Source of the DNA: Cognatishimia sp. WU-CL00825
GTDB taxonomy: Bacteria; Pseudomonadota; Alphaproteobacteria; Rhodobacterales; Rhodobacteraceae
Reading direction: 5' to 3'
Length of the DNA: 64,000 bases
Assembly (NCBI RefSeq): GCF_040364665.1
Contig: NZ_BAABWX010000001.1
Location: 1,612,001-1,676,000 of the forward strand
The number at the start of each line of letters is the position of its first letter. The stretch's first letter is position 1. Shown one piece after another: positions 33,175-42,926 of the stretch. The translations under genes and the position numbers were made by a program. Under the pieces are notes generated by a model. It saw only the letters and a program-made list of their open reading frames with translations. It was not told the DNA's origin and did no database searches.

Positions 33175-36100
33175 CTAGTGGAAATCACGGCTGGGAAAGA
33201 GCCGCTTGGCCTGTTCGCGCGGGTGCCTTGCGCTGGCGGCGGGTTTGCGGGGGCGCGGTGTGTCATCGGCCTGTGGCTGGGTTTCGCCAATCACCTCGTC
33301 CATCGGGTGCCCAAGGCTGGCCAGACGGTGCGACATGTCTTCGATGTTCTGGGCGATCAGGTGCACCACAATGCCTTCGCGTTGCAGATAACCGGTGACG
33401 CGCAACAAGCGCCCCCCCATGACAACCCGCCGGAAATGTTCATAGACCTTGGGCCAGACCACCACGTTGGAGACGCCGGTTTCATCCTCGAGCGTCAGAA
33501 ACACCACGCCCGAGGCGGTGCCGGGACGTTGGCGGGTGATGACCAAGCCGCACACCACGGTGCGCGCCAAGGGGGCGGCGGCAAGATCGGCATGGGGGGT
33601 GAGGCCCGGCAGCGAAGGCCGCAGCAATTCCATGGGGTGGGCGCGCAGGGTCAGCCGCATGGCCACGTAATCCTCGACCACCTCTTCGCCCAGATTCATC
33701 TGTGGTAAATCCACCGCAGGTTCGCGAATGCTTTCGCCCTCGATCGGGTCATTAAACAACGGCAAGGGCTGCTGGCCTCGGATGGCTTTGACCTGCCAAA
33801 GCGCATCGCGGCGTGTCAGCCCCATGGTATTAAAAGCGTCCGCTTCGGCCAGTCGCTCAAGGGTTGGCGGGGACAGACCGGCGCGCAGCCACAGGCCTTC
33901 GGGATCCGGGTAGCCATTGCCACGGGCGGCCACAATCCATCCGGCGTCTTCTTCTTTGAAGCCTTTGATCTGGCGAAAGCCAAGGCGCAGGGCCAAGGCC
34001 CCATCCGCGCGGCGTTCAAGCGTGTTGTCCCAAGTGCTGCTGTTCACACAGATCGGGCGGACTTCGACCTGATGCTCGCGCACATCGCGCACGATCTGGG
34101 CGGGCGCATAAAACCCCATGGGTTGCGAGTTGAGCAGCGCACAGGCAAAGACCGCCGGATGATGACGTTTCAGCCAGGCCGACACATAGGCCAGCATGGC
34201 AAAGGCGGCGGCATGGCTTTCGGGAAAGCCGTAATCTGCAAAGCCTTCGATCTGGCTGAAACAGCGTTCGGCCACCTCGGTGCTATAGCCATTGTTCAAC
34301 ATGCCGGTGACAAATTTGTCTTTGAAAGTGCCAATGGTGCCCATGCGGCGAAACGAGGCCAGCGAACGGCGCAGATGGTCGGCCTCTTCGGGCGAGAACC
34401 CTGCCCCAACCACCGCAATCTGCATGGCTTGTTCCTGAAACAGCGGCACGCCAAGGGTCTTTTTGGTGACCTCTTCTAGGGCCGAGCCAAAAGGCTCTGC
34501 CTGTTCCAGCCCTTGTCTGCGTTTGATATAAGGTTGCACCATGCCGCCTTGGATCGGGCCGGGGCGCACAATGGCCACTTCGATCACCAGATCATAGAAT
34601 TCACGTGGTTTCATGCGCGGCAGAAAGTTCATCTGCGCCCGGCTTTCCACCTGAAACACCCCAACGGCATCAGCAACACACAGCATGTCATAGGTGGCTT
34701 TGTCCTCTTGGGGAACGGTGGCGATCGACAGGGTTTTGTGGTCGTGCTGTTTGAGCAGATCAAAGGACTTGCGAATGCAGCTGAGCATGCCCAGCCCCAG
34801 AATATCAACCTTGAGAATGTTGAGCGTGTCGATGTCGTCTTTGTCCCATTCGATGATGGTGCGATCATCCATGGCGGCGTTTTCAATGGGGCACAGTTCG
34901 TCCAAGCGGCCCTTGGTGATGACAAAGCCGCCCACGTGTTGCGACAAATGGCGGGGAAAACCGATGATTTCGCCGATCAGCTGAATGGTTTGGCCCAAGC
35001 GCCGCTCGGAGGGATCAAGCCCCAGCTCGCGCACCCGATCCAGATCTGCGCCGCCATTGGATTGCCCCCAGATTTGCCCGGACAGGCTGGCGGTGACATC
35101 CTGACTGAGCCCCATGACTTTGCCGACTTCGCGAATGGCCGCGCGCGAGCGGAAATGGATCACTGTGGCGCAAAGCCCTGCGCGGTGCCGGCCATATTTT
35201 TCATAGATATGCTGGATGACCTCTTCGCGGCGTTCATGTTCAAAATCAACGTCAATGTCAGGCGGCTCGCCACGGTGTTCAGACACAAAACGTTCCACCA
35301 CCATGGCGATGATTTCGGGGCTAACATCGGTGATGCCCAGCAAATAACACAGGACGGAATTGGCCGCAGAACCGCGCCCTTGACACAGAATGCCTTGGGA
35401 GCGGGCAAATTGCACAATGTCGTGCACGGTCAGGAAATAGGCGGGGAACTTGAGCTTTTCGACAAGGCTCAGTTCCTTTTTGACCTGCGCAATGGCTTTT
35501 TCTGTTGGGCCTTTTGGGTAGCGTCGTTTTAAGCCTGCGTGGGCCAATCGTGTCAGGCGTGCCTGCGGGCTCTCGCCATCCGATATTTCATCTGGGTATT
35601 CATAGGACAGCTCGCTGAGGCAAAAGCTGCAACGGGCGGCAATGTCCATGCTGCGCCGTATGGCGGCGGGATGGTTGCGATAGAGCCGCGCCATATCCTC
35701 ATAGGGTTTGAGGCGGCGTTCGGCATTGGGCAAGGCGCGGGTGCCGATGTCATCAATGGTGATATGTTCGCGCATACAGGTCAGCACATCGGCCAATTGG
35801 CGACGACTGCCCCGGTGCATCAAGACATCACCGGCGGCCACCATCGGGGCGGCGGTTTTGCGGGCCAGATAGGCGCAGGCATCAAAATAGGCCTGATCGC
35901 TGCCATCATAACGCGGCACGGCTCCGACAAAGACAAAGCCCGGATAGCGCCGTTGCATGGCCTGAATATGCAAAGCCCCTGCCCGCAGATGATCGCCGGG
36001 CAAAGCCATCAAGATCATGCCCTGACAGCCCTCTAGCAGGTCCGCATGCTGTAAATAGCACGCGCCTTTGGGCGCGCGACGTTTGCCCAATGTCAAAAGC

Positions 36101-36516
36101 CGTGTCAGCCGGGCATAGGCGGTGCGGTCACAGGGCAAGGCCACCCACTCTACTGGGCTGTCCGTCAGGCAGAGGCGACTGCCCACAATCAGCTTGGGCA
36201 GTTTGATCACCTCTGGCTGAGAGATCGGTTCAGGGTGGCCAACTTCTTGGCGGGAACAGCTGTCGATGCGGTGTTGCGAGCGAATACGGATGTCTTCTGC
36301 GGCCTCGTCTTTGAGGATTTTCAGCGCGGAATAGGCGCGCACCACCCCGGCCAGGGAATTGCGGTCCGTGATGGCAATGGCTTCCAACTTTAATTCGGCG
36401 GCGCGGGTCACCAATTCTTCGGGATGAGAGGCCCCGGTCAGAAAGGTAAAATTGCTGGTCACGCAAAGTTCGGCATAGCCTGCCGTGGGGCTGACAAGCG
36501 CAGGATCATGGGTCAT
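33175..36516 (-). CDS. dnaE2: Error-prone DNA polymerase DnaE2
   Basis: C-family polymerase of about 1113 residues for SOS mutagenesis. The N-terminal PHP domain (YAELCVTSNFTFLTGASHPEEL) and the polymerase core with PDIDVDFEHERREEVIQHIY (catalytic aspartates) are clear. The C-terminal OB-fold region (GLVITRQRPGTASGVVFLTLEDETG) is also visible. Its ATG overlaps the imuB stop by 4 bp. With ImuA and ImuB it forms the mutasome that allows damage-induced mutation in bacteria lacking UmuDC. The frame extends upstream to 36603, but that lies inside imuB. Confidence 0.93.
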   Translation of the reverse strand: MTHDPALVSPTAGYAELCVTSNFTFLTGASHPEELVTRAAELKLEAIAITDRNSLAGVVRAYSALKILKDEAAEDIRIRSQHRIDSCSRQEVGHPEPISQPEVIKLPKLIVGSRLCLTDSPVEWVALPCDRTAYARLTRLLTLGKRRAPKGACYLQHADLLEGCQGMILMALPGDHLRAGALHIQAMQRRYPGFVFVGAVPRYDGSDQAYFDACAYLARKTAAPMVAAGDVLMHRGSRRQLADVLTCMREHITIDDIGTRALPNAERRLKPYEDMARLYRNHPAAIRRSMDIAARCSFCLSELSYEYPDEISDGESPQARLTRLAHAGLKRRYPKGPTEKAIAQVKKELSLVEKLKFPAYFLTVHDIVQFARSQGILCQGRGSAANSVLCYLLGITDVSPEIIAMVVERFVSEHRGEPPDIDVDFEHERREEVIQHIYEKYGRHRAGLCATVIHFRSRAAIREVGKVMGLSQDVTASLSGQIWGQSNGGADLDRVRELGLDPSERRLGQTIQLIGEIIGFPRHLSQHVGGFVITKGRLDELCPIENAAMDDRTIIEWDKDDIDTLNILKVDILGLGMLSCIRKSFDLLKQHDHKTLSIATVPQEDKATYDMLCVADAVGVFQVESRAQMNFLPRMKPREFYDLVIEVAIVRPGPIQGGMVQPYIKRRQGLEQAEPFGSALEEVTKKTLGVPLFQEQAMQIAVVGAGFSPEEADHLRRSLASFRRMGTIGTFKDKFVTGMLNNGYSTEVAERCFSQIEGFADYGFPESHAAAFAMLAYVSAWLKRHHPAVFACALLNSQPMGFYAPAQIVRDVREHQVEVRPICVNSSTWDNTLERRADGALALRLGFRQIKGFKEEDAGWIVAARGNGYPDPEGLWLRAGLSPPTLERLAEADAFNTMGLTRRDALWQVKAIRGQQPLPLFNDPIEGESIREPAVDLPQMNLGEEVVEDYVAMRLTLRAHPMELLRPSLPGLTPHADLAAAPLARTVVCGLVITRQRPGTASGVVFLTLEDETGVSNVVVWPKVYEHFRRVVMGGRLLRVTGYLQREGIVVHLIAQNIEDMSHRLASLGHPMDEVIGETQPQADDTPRPRKPAASARHPREQAKRLFPSRDFH

Positions 36517-37991
36517 GCAAATTCCCCCTGCACAAACCAGCCGGGATTCTGTGGCGTGTAAAACAGCCACAGCCGCCGCCCCTGTTTGGTCTCCACCTTC
36601 CAATAGTCGCGCAGGCCAGACCGCCAGTTTTCGTCAGACAACCACCACTCTGGGGCAATGCGTTCCGGGCCGGTGATGCGCCCGGCGGTCAGCGCCATGC
36701 GCCGCCAGCGAAATTGTCTGGGCGGGCGGGCACCCCGGCCCTGGATCGGCTCTGGGGGGAAAAGTTGCAGGGGGCGTTGGCGCTGGGGCGGGGCAAATTT
36801 AGCCGGGTCTGACCAGGCCGCTGGCGCAATCAGAAAGCTGCGTTCCGGGATATGGCTGTCGGCCGGCAAAAACCGTTGGATATTTTCCAGACCAATGCGG
36901 TTGCCAATCCGGGTGATCAGATCATCCAACCTGTCGTTTGGTGCCCCTTGCTGATGCGTGGTTTGCCGCACCTCTAGGGGTTCCACCTGCAGCGCGGCAA
37001 GCCGCAGCTGATCAATGCCAAAGCCCGCATCTGCCGCCGCGATGCCACGTTCAAACAGCGGCAGAATACGCGCTGGGTTGCGCATCGGGCGCGCCAAGCG
37101 CAGCTCGACGATCTGGCTGGCCTGATCCACGCGCCGCAGGGTCAACTGCAACAGTCTTGCCCCCCTCTCGTGGGTTTTCAGACGGTCACATAATTGCACA
37201 AGCAGACGCTCGGTGCCCGCCATTACATCAGCCGCCAACCCAATCGGCTCTGGCAGGCTGAGGCGCATTTGATAGCGCGGCGGATCGGGCAGCGGCGAGA
37301 TGCTTTCCGGCACTTTGCCAAGCGCCTGATCCAGCCGCAGGATCACATCTGCATCAAACCGTCTTGTGAGCGTGGCGCGGGGCAAGGCAATAAGATCTGA
37401 AATGGTTCGAAGGCCCAATCGTTGCAGGGCCACGGTGGGTTTGTCCGGCAAGCGTAGGGCCGCCACTGGCAAGGTACCAATGGCCCGTAACGGTTGCCCA
37501 ACCGCGGCTATGCCCGGGCCATAATGGGCCAGCGCCCAGGCCGCGCCGCGGGTGTCGGCCAGACCAGTGCGCGCGGTCAGCCCGGCGCGCGTCAGCCGCA
37601 GATGCATGTCTTGCAACAAAGCCTCTTCGCCGCCAAACAAATGTGTGGCCCCGGTGACATCCAACACCAGCCCGTCCGGCGCGTCCAGCCCCACCCAGGG
37701 GCAATAGCGTTTTGCCCAGCGCGCCAAGGTTTGTAAAAACTGCTGATCTGCGGCCAGATCAGCCGGGGCGCTTTGCAATTGGGGACAAAAGCTGCGGGCA
37801 TCCGCATAGCCCATGCCCGCCTGCAGCCCCTGCTTAAGCGCCGCGTCGTTCAAGCAATACACCCGGTCTGTGTTGCTGTGCCTATGGGTCAGTACAAAGG
37901 GGCCATCCATCGGGCGCGCCCGAAGAAACCGGTCACTCGCCAGTCTTGGAAACCACAATGATACGATGCGTCTTGGCATCCCAACGGACAT
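36513..37991 (-). CDS. imuB: ImuB, Y-family polymerase-like mutasome subunit
   Basis: A 492-residue Y-family DNA polymerase relative (IVSLWFPRLASDRF start) that has lost the acidic catalytic residues of active polymerases and acts as the beta-clamp-binding hub between ImuA and DnaE2. The helix-hairpin-helix/little-finger regions are visible (LQRLGLRTISDLIALPRATLTRRF). A second ATG at 37979 is possible. It overlaps imuA by 59 bp and dnaE2 by 4 bp. Confidence 0.88.
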   Translation of the reverse strand: MSVGMPRRIVSLWFPRLASDRFLRARPMDGPFVLTHRHSNTDRVYCLNDAALKQGLQAGMGYADARSFCPQLQSAPADLAADQQFLQTLARWAKRYCPWVGLDAPDGLVLDVTGATHLFGGEEALLQDMHLRLTRAGLTARTGLADTRGAAWALAHYGPGIAAVGQPLRAIGTLPVAALRLPDKPTVALQRLGLRTISDLIALPRATLTRRFDADVILRLDQALGKVPESISPLPDPPRYQMRLSLPEPIGLAADVMAGTERLLVQLCDRLKTHERGARLLQLTLRRVDQASQIVELRLARPMRNPARILPLFERGIAAADAGFGIDQLRLAALQVEPLEVRQTTHQQGAPNDRLDDLITRIGNRIGLENIQRFLPADSHIPERSFLIAPAAWSDPAKFAPPQRQRPLQLFPPEPIQGRGARPPRQFRWRRMALTAGRITGPERIAPEWWLSDENWRSGLRDYWKVETKQGRRLWLFYTPQNPGWFVQGEFA

Positions 37992-38487
37992 CCCAACTTG
38001 TCAATGTTCCTGATTTGTTCTTTTTAAGCTGCCAACGCTGCAGAGTCGAGTCGCTCTGATCAAAAAGCGGCTCGCACTGCCAACGGGTTTCTGCGGCATT
38101 GCTGCCCATACCATCGGCAATCAAGCACAGCCCGGTGGACTTGCCGACCTCTGCCGCCAGCTGCAAACGCCGCCCGGCTGTCAGGCCAATGGGTTTGCTC
38201 AGTTCAATCACCGTCAAGACAACGGCACCCGATCGCAAAGACTCTTCGGCAGCAGCCAAAACATCCGTTTGCTCTTTGCCCTTCACCACCAGCACCTGAG
38301 CCGGGTCCACATAATCGCCAAACCCCGAGGGGTTGATCTGATCAGCCAGCCAAGCCTCTCTGATCCACAACACCGGGCCACGCAACTGCCCAGCCAAAGC
38401 AAAAGCCATGCTTTTGGCATTGGCCCCAAAAGCTTCATGGGTGCGGCCTTTGCGCAGCGGAAAATGCTTTGAAAATTCACGGGTCAT
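37933..38487 (-). CDS. imuA: ImuA-family RecA-like mutasome subunit
   Basis: About 184 residues; a diverged, short RecA-fold protein without a standard Walker A, as in alphaproteobacterial ImuA proteins (MAFALAGQLRGPVLWIREAWLADQINP...VVLTVIELSKPIGLTAGRRLQLAAEVGKSTGLCL). I start at ATG 38487, with AGG before it; an in-frame TTG at 38526 is weaker. It is first in imuA-imuB-dnaE2. I see no GTTC-N7-GTTC LexA box in the 110 bp upstream, where the end of tcuB lies. Confidence 0.82.
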   Translation of the reverse strand: MTREFSKHFPLRKGRTHEAFGANAKSMAFALAGQLRGPVLWIREAWLADQINPSGFGDYVDPAQVLVVKGKEQTDVLAAAEESLRSGAVVLTVIELSKPIGLTAGRRLQLAAEVGKSTGLCLIADGMGSNAAETRWQCEPLFDQSDSTLQRWQLKKNKSGTLTSWDVRWDAKTHRIIVVSKTGE

Positions 38488-38528
38488 ACGGCAGCCTACC
38501 AAGCTTGAAAAAGGATTTGAATGCAAAC

Positions 38529-39605
38529 CTAGGAGTCCGCTTGTGCCTTAAACTGCCTTTGGGCGTCAAATATCAAAGCCGCCAAGCGAAAGAAACCATG
38601 CGCCATTTTACTGAAAGGCAGCAGCAAGAAAAACGCCAGAACCAATCCCAAATGTAACGCCAATACCGTTTCTGCCCCTTTGGCATCCTGCCAGATCCAG
38701 AGTAACAAGCCGGAAAATGCCACGCTGCCCAACAGGGCCGTAAAACCGAACTCGGCATGCCAGGCTTTGGCATCCCCAAGGGCCCTGTCGGAACGTCGTT
38801 TGAGCAGGATCATCCAGCCGCAGCCAAGCGTCAGCATAATGCCCCCCGGCACCCCCAACAGTTTGGGCAATGACAGGCTGGAATAGGGCGCGGGAAGGTC
38901 CAGCAGGTAATGTAAAACCGTACCCGCGCTGGTGGCGGCAAAGCACAGTAGAAAACCGTACATGATGGCTTGATGTGCGTAGCGACGTTGATGACTAAAG
39001 CGGTCTTGCTCTTCAAAATTACAACCGTCCCCGTGCCCACCAGACAGGTTTTTCAATGCCAAAGCGCTGGCAAAGGCATGTTTGATATGCACCCATTTGA
39101 TCCGTGCGCCGCCAATGTCTTGCCAGTATCGCCGCAGGCCAATGCCCAGTCCAAAGATTGGCAGCAGAAATGCTGGAATAAACAAAGCGATCATAGCGTT
39201 ATGAGACAGGTGTGCATAAAAGCCGTCGCCCTCGGCATCCATGATTTTCACGAATAAAATCAAACACGTAAGGCATATCGCAAGTATGCTGCAAAACAGA
39301 GCGGCATTTGTCTGAAAACGACGTGCCAACGCCTTTGGCCAAACATAATTTTCCCAACTCTCGCGGCGCACTTCGGCCAAAGCGGCTGGCAGGTTCAGAT
39401 CAAATTCATGCGGGGCTGTATACTGACAGGCGTAATAGCAACCACGACAGTTGTGGCAAAGATTTGCAAACTGGGTGATATCACCGTCAGAAAAGGCGCG
39501 TTCCGCGTGCATCGCAGGAAAAACTGCACAAAAGCCTTCGCAATAGCGGCAAGCGTTGCAGATTTCGACCTGTCTGCGGGCTTCGTTCAAATGTTCAATT
39601 TGCAT
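38529..39605 (-). CDS. tcuB: Tricarballylate utilisation membrane iron-sulfur protein (TcuB/CitB)
   Basis: About 358 residues. The N-terminal part holds two cysteine clusters for [4Fe-4S] centres (CNACRYCEGFC and CHNCRGCYYAC), followed by about six to eight membrane helices. In Salmonella, TcuB re-oxidises the flavin of TcuA and passes the electrons to the membrane quinone pool. The ATG at 39605 overlaps the end of tcuA by 11 bp. Confidence 0.88.
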   Translation of the reverse strand: MQIEHLNEARRQVEICNACRYCEGFCAVFPAMHAERAFSDGDITQFANLCHNCRGCYYACQYTAPHEFDLNLPAALAEVRRESWENYVWPKALARRFQTNAALFCSILAICLTCLILFVKIMDAEGDGFYAHLSHNAMIALFIPAFLLPIFGLGIGLRRYWQDIGGARIKWVHIKHAFASALALKNLSGGHGDGCNFEEQDRFSHQRRYAHQAIMYGFLLCFAATSAGTVLHYLLDLPAPYSSLSLPKLLGVPGGIMLTLGCGWMILLKRRSDRALGDAKAWHAEFGFTALLGSVAFSGLLLWIWQDAKGAETVLALHLGLVLAFFLLLPFSKMAHGFFRLAALIFDAQRQFKAQADS

Positions 39606-40980
39606 AGGTTGCGGCCTCCTGACCTGCGATGCGGCCAAAAACAGTTCCGATGGTCATGCCAAAACCAGCCAGATAGCCCTGCCCTAAAATGGACCCAGCC
39701 ATGGTTTCGCCTGCGGCCCATAGATTTCGGATGGGTCCATGCGCCGTGGCACATTGGGCGGTGCTGTCCACCTGCAGCCCCAAATAGGTAAAGGTCACGC
39801 CCGTGCGCAGGCTATAACCATAGAATGGAGCTTCAGAAATGGGCCGCGCCCAATTGGTTTTCTCTGGCTCTAGCCCGGTGGTCGCGACGCTGTCCAATGC
39901 GTTCGGTTGAAACCCTGTACCGTCACCGCAAGCCGCATTGAAGCGTTCAACCGTGTGACAAAGCTTTTCCACAGGCAAACCCATCTTGGCTGCCAATTCG
40001 GGTATCGACTGGGCCTTGATCGGCGGAAAAACCGAAGGCATGAATTTGTCCAAAGATTTGGAATCAATGATCGCATAGCCCACTTGATCTGGTTGCGCGG
40101 CCACCAGACGGCCCCAGATCGCATAGCGTTTGGGCCAGACGTCTTCGCCTTCGTCATAAAAGCGGTCGCCGCGATTATTAACGACGATAGAAAACGGCAC
40201 GCAATCCAGTCGCGTGACAATGCCGCCATCAAATTTGGGGGCGCGACCGTCGATTGCCACGGCGTGGCATTGGGTTGGATCGCCAACCTGCGTTACATCT
40301 TGCTTAAGCAGATCAGCCAATACCACCCCTTTGTTGTAAGGGGTTCCACGGATTAGGAAATTCTTGGCTGCCGGCCCCCAAGCACGCGCCAACCAATCTG
40401 TGTCAGCCTGAAACCCACCAGAGGCGACAATGACAGCTTTTGGCGTCAGGCGTTTCTTGCCGCCGTTTTGTTCATAATCAACCCAGTCGATATGGCCGTC
40501 ATTTTGATTTAGATGCGTTACTTTTGTGTCGTAGAATACATCCACTCCAAGCGCCTCAGCTGTGCGGTAATAGGCGTTCACAAGTGCCTTGCCTCCGCCT
40601 AAAAAGAAGGCGTTGGTTTGCGCCAACGACAGCGTACCAGACAGCGAAGGCTGAAACCTGACCCCGTGTTGCTGCATCCACGGCAAGCATTCTTCGGACT
40701 GGCAAATCGCAAGCCTTGCCAATTTCTCGTCAGTTTTTCCCGCTGTCACCTTTAGCAGGTCATCAAAGTATTCTTGCTGACTGTAACTGCCGGTCAGCGG
40801 CCCCAGTGGACCAGAATGCATACAGCGAAAGTTACGGGTGTGGCGCGAGTTTCCGCCGCGATAGGCTTTGGGTGCGGCCTCTAGTATCACAACTTTTGCG
40901 CCGGCCTCTGCGGCGGTGATTGCCGCACATAGGCCAGCATTGCCACCGCCAACAACCGCTATGTCATAATGTGTCTTCAT
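39595..40980 (-). CDS. tcuA: FAD-dependent tricarballylate dehydrogenase (TcuA)
   Basis: About 461 residues; fumarate reductase/succinate dehydrogenase-type flavoprotein. It has the N-terminal FAD motif IAVVGGGNAGLCAAITAAEAGA, the RGGNSRHTRNFRC segment and the C-terminal AAGETMAGSILGQGYLAGFGMTIGTVFGR. TcuA oxidises tricarballylate to cis-aconitate. ATG 40980 is preceded by GGAG; the longer open frame to 41181 overlaps the divergent LysR gene. It is probably controlled by that LysR protein. Confidence 0.88.
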   Translation of the reverse strand: MKTHYDIAVVGGGNAGLCAAITAAEAGAKVVILEAAPKAYRGGNSRHTRNFRCMHSGPLGPLTGSYSQQEYFDDLLKVTAGKTDEKLARLAICQSEECLPWMQQHGVRFQPSLSGTLSLAQTNAFFLGGGKALVNAYYRTAEALGVDVFYDTKVTHLNQNDGHIDWVDYEQNGGKKRLTPKAVIVASGGFQADTDWLARAWGPAAKNFLIRGTPYNKGVVLADLLKQDVTQVGDPTQCHAVAIDGRAPKFDGGIVTRLDCVPFSIVVNNRGDRFYDEGEDVWPKRYAIWGRLVAAQPDQVGYAIIDSKSLDKFMPSVFPPIKAQSIPELAAKMGLPVEKLCHTVERFNAACGDGTGFQPNALDSVATTGLEPEKTNWARPISEAPFYGYSLRTGVTFTYLGLQVDSTAQCATAHGPIRNLWAAGETMAGSILGQGYLAGFGMTIGTVFGRIAGQEAATYAN

Positions 40981-41013
40981 CTGGGTCTCCACGTTAAAAC
41001 CAGTGTAGAGATC

Positions 41014-41072
41014 CGCATTTAATTTGACGAATGCAGGTTTGTGTGAATTTAATGCGAAATGCGCATTAATTA
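41014..41072. promoter_or_regulatory. Operator of the tcu LysR regulator
   Basis: A perfect inverted repeat TTAATGCG (41049-41056) - N5 - CGCATTAA (41062-41069) spans the start codon of the LysR gene (41059). A related half-site CGCATTTAATT lies at 41014-41024. Three copies of CGCATTWAATT in 59 bp between the divergent genes fit a LysR-type binding region. Confidence 0.6.
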
Positions 41073-41952
41073 TGATTTTGGTGATCTTCAAGCCTTTTTG
41101 GTGGTGAAAGAAACTGGGTCGTTTCATCTGGCCGCGGCGCAGTTGAACCTGTCGCAATCTGCCATCACGCGCCGCATTCAAAAACTAGAAGATGCGCTTG
41201 GCACTTTGCTGTTTGAGCGCAGCACGCGTCAGGTCCGACCCACCTTGGCAGCCAAACGTTTGCAAGGCCGCGCCGAGGCTATTCTGGCTGACGCCTGGGA
41301 AACCACGCAATCGATGCGCGACGACAGCGTCGCCTTTGCCCATCAACGCAACGCTGTTGTGACGGTGGCGCTTGTGCCAACCACTTTGACACGGATTTTC
41401 CTGCCTGCATTGTCGCGGTTTCAATCAGATGGCGCACAGGCGCGTGTCCAGCTACTGGATGGCTCTGCCAACGAGGTCGCAGAAGCCGTCAGCGAAGGAT
41501 TGGCAGACTTTGGCATTTGCCCCACACCACCTTCTGAACCCTCGGTTCTGTTTGACCCCCTCTTCCAAGAGCGCATTTCTCTGGCGCTACCTGTTGGTCA
41601 TGCCCTAAGACATGAAAAGAATGTTTGCTTGGCACACTTGCATTCCGAACCGCTTATTTTACCTGCCAAAGGCACCGGGAACCGGCTGTTGATTGATGAC
41701 GCGATGGCAAAAGCATCTGTGCAAATTCCCTGGACATTTGAGGCAAATCGCTCGTCAACAGCATTGGAGTTGGTGGCGCAAAGGCTGGGTGTGGCCCTGT
41801 TGCCCGATTCTGTTACGGATGATCCACGCATCGTCATGCGGCCCATCAGTGACCTGAAAATCGCGCGCTCTGTTGGGCTTTTGACACGGAATGGTCAATC
41901 AGAGACCAAGGCGGCACTGACACTAAAGGCCATGATCCGCGAGAGTGTTTAG
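41059..41952 (+). CDS. LysR-family regulator, TcuR-like
   Basis: A 297-residue LysR regulator. N-terminal winged helix-turn-helix (FGDLQAFLVVKETGSFHLAAAQLNLSQSAITRRIQKLEDALGTLLFER) followed by the co-inducer domain. Divergent from tcuA, so it probably controls tcuAB in response to tricarballylate or a related acid. The ATG at 41059 is the only usable start; an in-frame TAA lies 9 bp upstream. The start codon lies inside a perfect inverted repeat, so the protein may block its own translation start region and promoter. Confidence 0.86.
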   Translation: MRINYDFGDLQAFLVVKETGSFHLAAAQLNLSQSAITRRIQKLEDALGTLLFERSTRQVRPTLAAKRLQGRAEAILADAWETTQSMRDDSVAFAHQRNAVVTVALVPTTLTRIFLPALSRFQSDGAQARVQLLDGSANEVAEAVSEGLADFGICPTPPSEPSVLFDPLFQERISLALPVGHALRHEKNVCLAHLHSEPLILPAKGTGNRLLIDDAMAKASVQIPWTFEANRSSTALELVAQRLGVALLPDSVTDDPRIVMRPISDLKIARSVGLLTRNGQSETKAALTLKAMIRESV

Positions 41953-42923
41953 CCTGTCCAGATAGAGGGGTTGATCATGTGAATAGGCGCTTTGTCTGCA
42001 AAGGCATTCACCTGATCAAAGATATCAGAAAACTGCAGTTCAAACTCGTCTTCGGTCACAAATCCAATATGAGGGGTCGCAAGTAGCTTGGGATGAGACA
42101 ACAAAGGATCATCTGGATCTGTCATCGGTTCCGCATCAAAGACATCGATCGCCGCTTGGCTTGGATGCCCTGCGTTCAAAGCAGTTAGCAAGGCACCCGG
42201 TGTAATCAACCCAGCGCGTGACGTGTTGATAAAGACTGAAGTGCATTTCATAGCAGCAAAGTCCTGGGCAGTGATAATCGCGCGCGTACTAGGCTTGAGA
42301 CGCACGTGCAGGGAAACGATGTCACTTTGGCTGAAAAATGCATGGCGGTCCTCAGCCACATAATGGCCATCAGCACGCGCCCTTGCGCGGCCCTCGGCGG
42401 AAGACCACCAAACTGTGTTCATGCCGAAAGCCGTTGCATAATTGGCCACCGCCTTTGCGATGCGGCCATACCCGTAAAGCCCGAGCTGGCGACCGCGCAG
42501 GGTTTTCCCAACCCCCATCTGCCAGTGCCCAGATTTGGCTGACGCCATTTGCGCAGGCAGGTCCCGCATTGCCGCCAGGATCAAGGCCCAGGTCAATTCG
42601 GCAGCCGCAAAAGACGGTGTGCCGGCGTGCATATTGGAGCACAAAAGCACGTTTTGATCGGTGCAGGCCTGCACATCCACATGAGGATAAACACTGCGTT
42701 GGCTTATCAAACGCAGGTTTGGCAATTTTTGCAGCAAACTGCGGGTGATTTTTGTGCGCTCGCGAAACAGCACAAGACATTCTGCCTCGTGCAACCTTTG
42801 CGCCAAAACCGCCTCGTCTGTCACCTGATCCGTCCACACTGTGACGTCATGCCCTGATAAGCGCGCAAAGCATGGCAAATGGCGCAGCGTATCAAACCAG
42901 TCATCCAGAATGTGAACTTTCAA
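41949..42923 (-). CDS. D-2-hydroxyacid dehydrogenase family protein
   Basis: A 324-residue NAD(P)-dependent dehydrogenase of the D-isomer type. The dinucleotide motif GLYGYGRIAKAVANY lies near 148-162 and the catalytic Arg (INTSRAGL), Glu (VFDAEP) and His (TPHIGF) are in place. Members closest in style act on bulky hydroxyacids or phosphoglycerate-like substrates; the actual substrate is unknown. It is convergent with the LysR gene and lies downstream of the transport genes in the same direction, so it may be part of the tricarboxylate operon. Confidence 0.82.
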   Translation of the reverse strand: MKVHILDDWFDTLRHLPCFARLSGHDVTVWTDQVTDEAVLAQRLHEAECLVLFRERTKITRSLLQKLPNLRLISQRSVYPHVDVQACTDQNVLLCSNMHAGTPSFAAAELTWALILAAMRDLPAQMASAKSGHWQMGVGKTLRGRQLGLYGYGRIAKAVANYATAFGMNTVWWSSAEGRARARADGHYVAEDRHAFFSQSDIVSLHVRLKPSTRAIITAQDFAAMKCTSVFINTSRAGLITPGALLTALNAGHPSQAAIDVFDAEPMTDPDDPLLSHPKLLATPHIGFVTEDEFELQFSDIFDQVNAFADKAPIHMINPSIWTG

Positions 42924-42926
42924 ACT

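Noticed and set aside
33175..36603. Start of dnaE2 at 36603
   Set aside because: It would overlap imuB by 90 bp; ATG 36516 gives the normal ATGA coupling and N-terminus.
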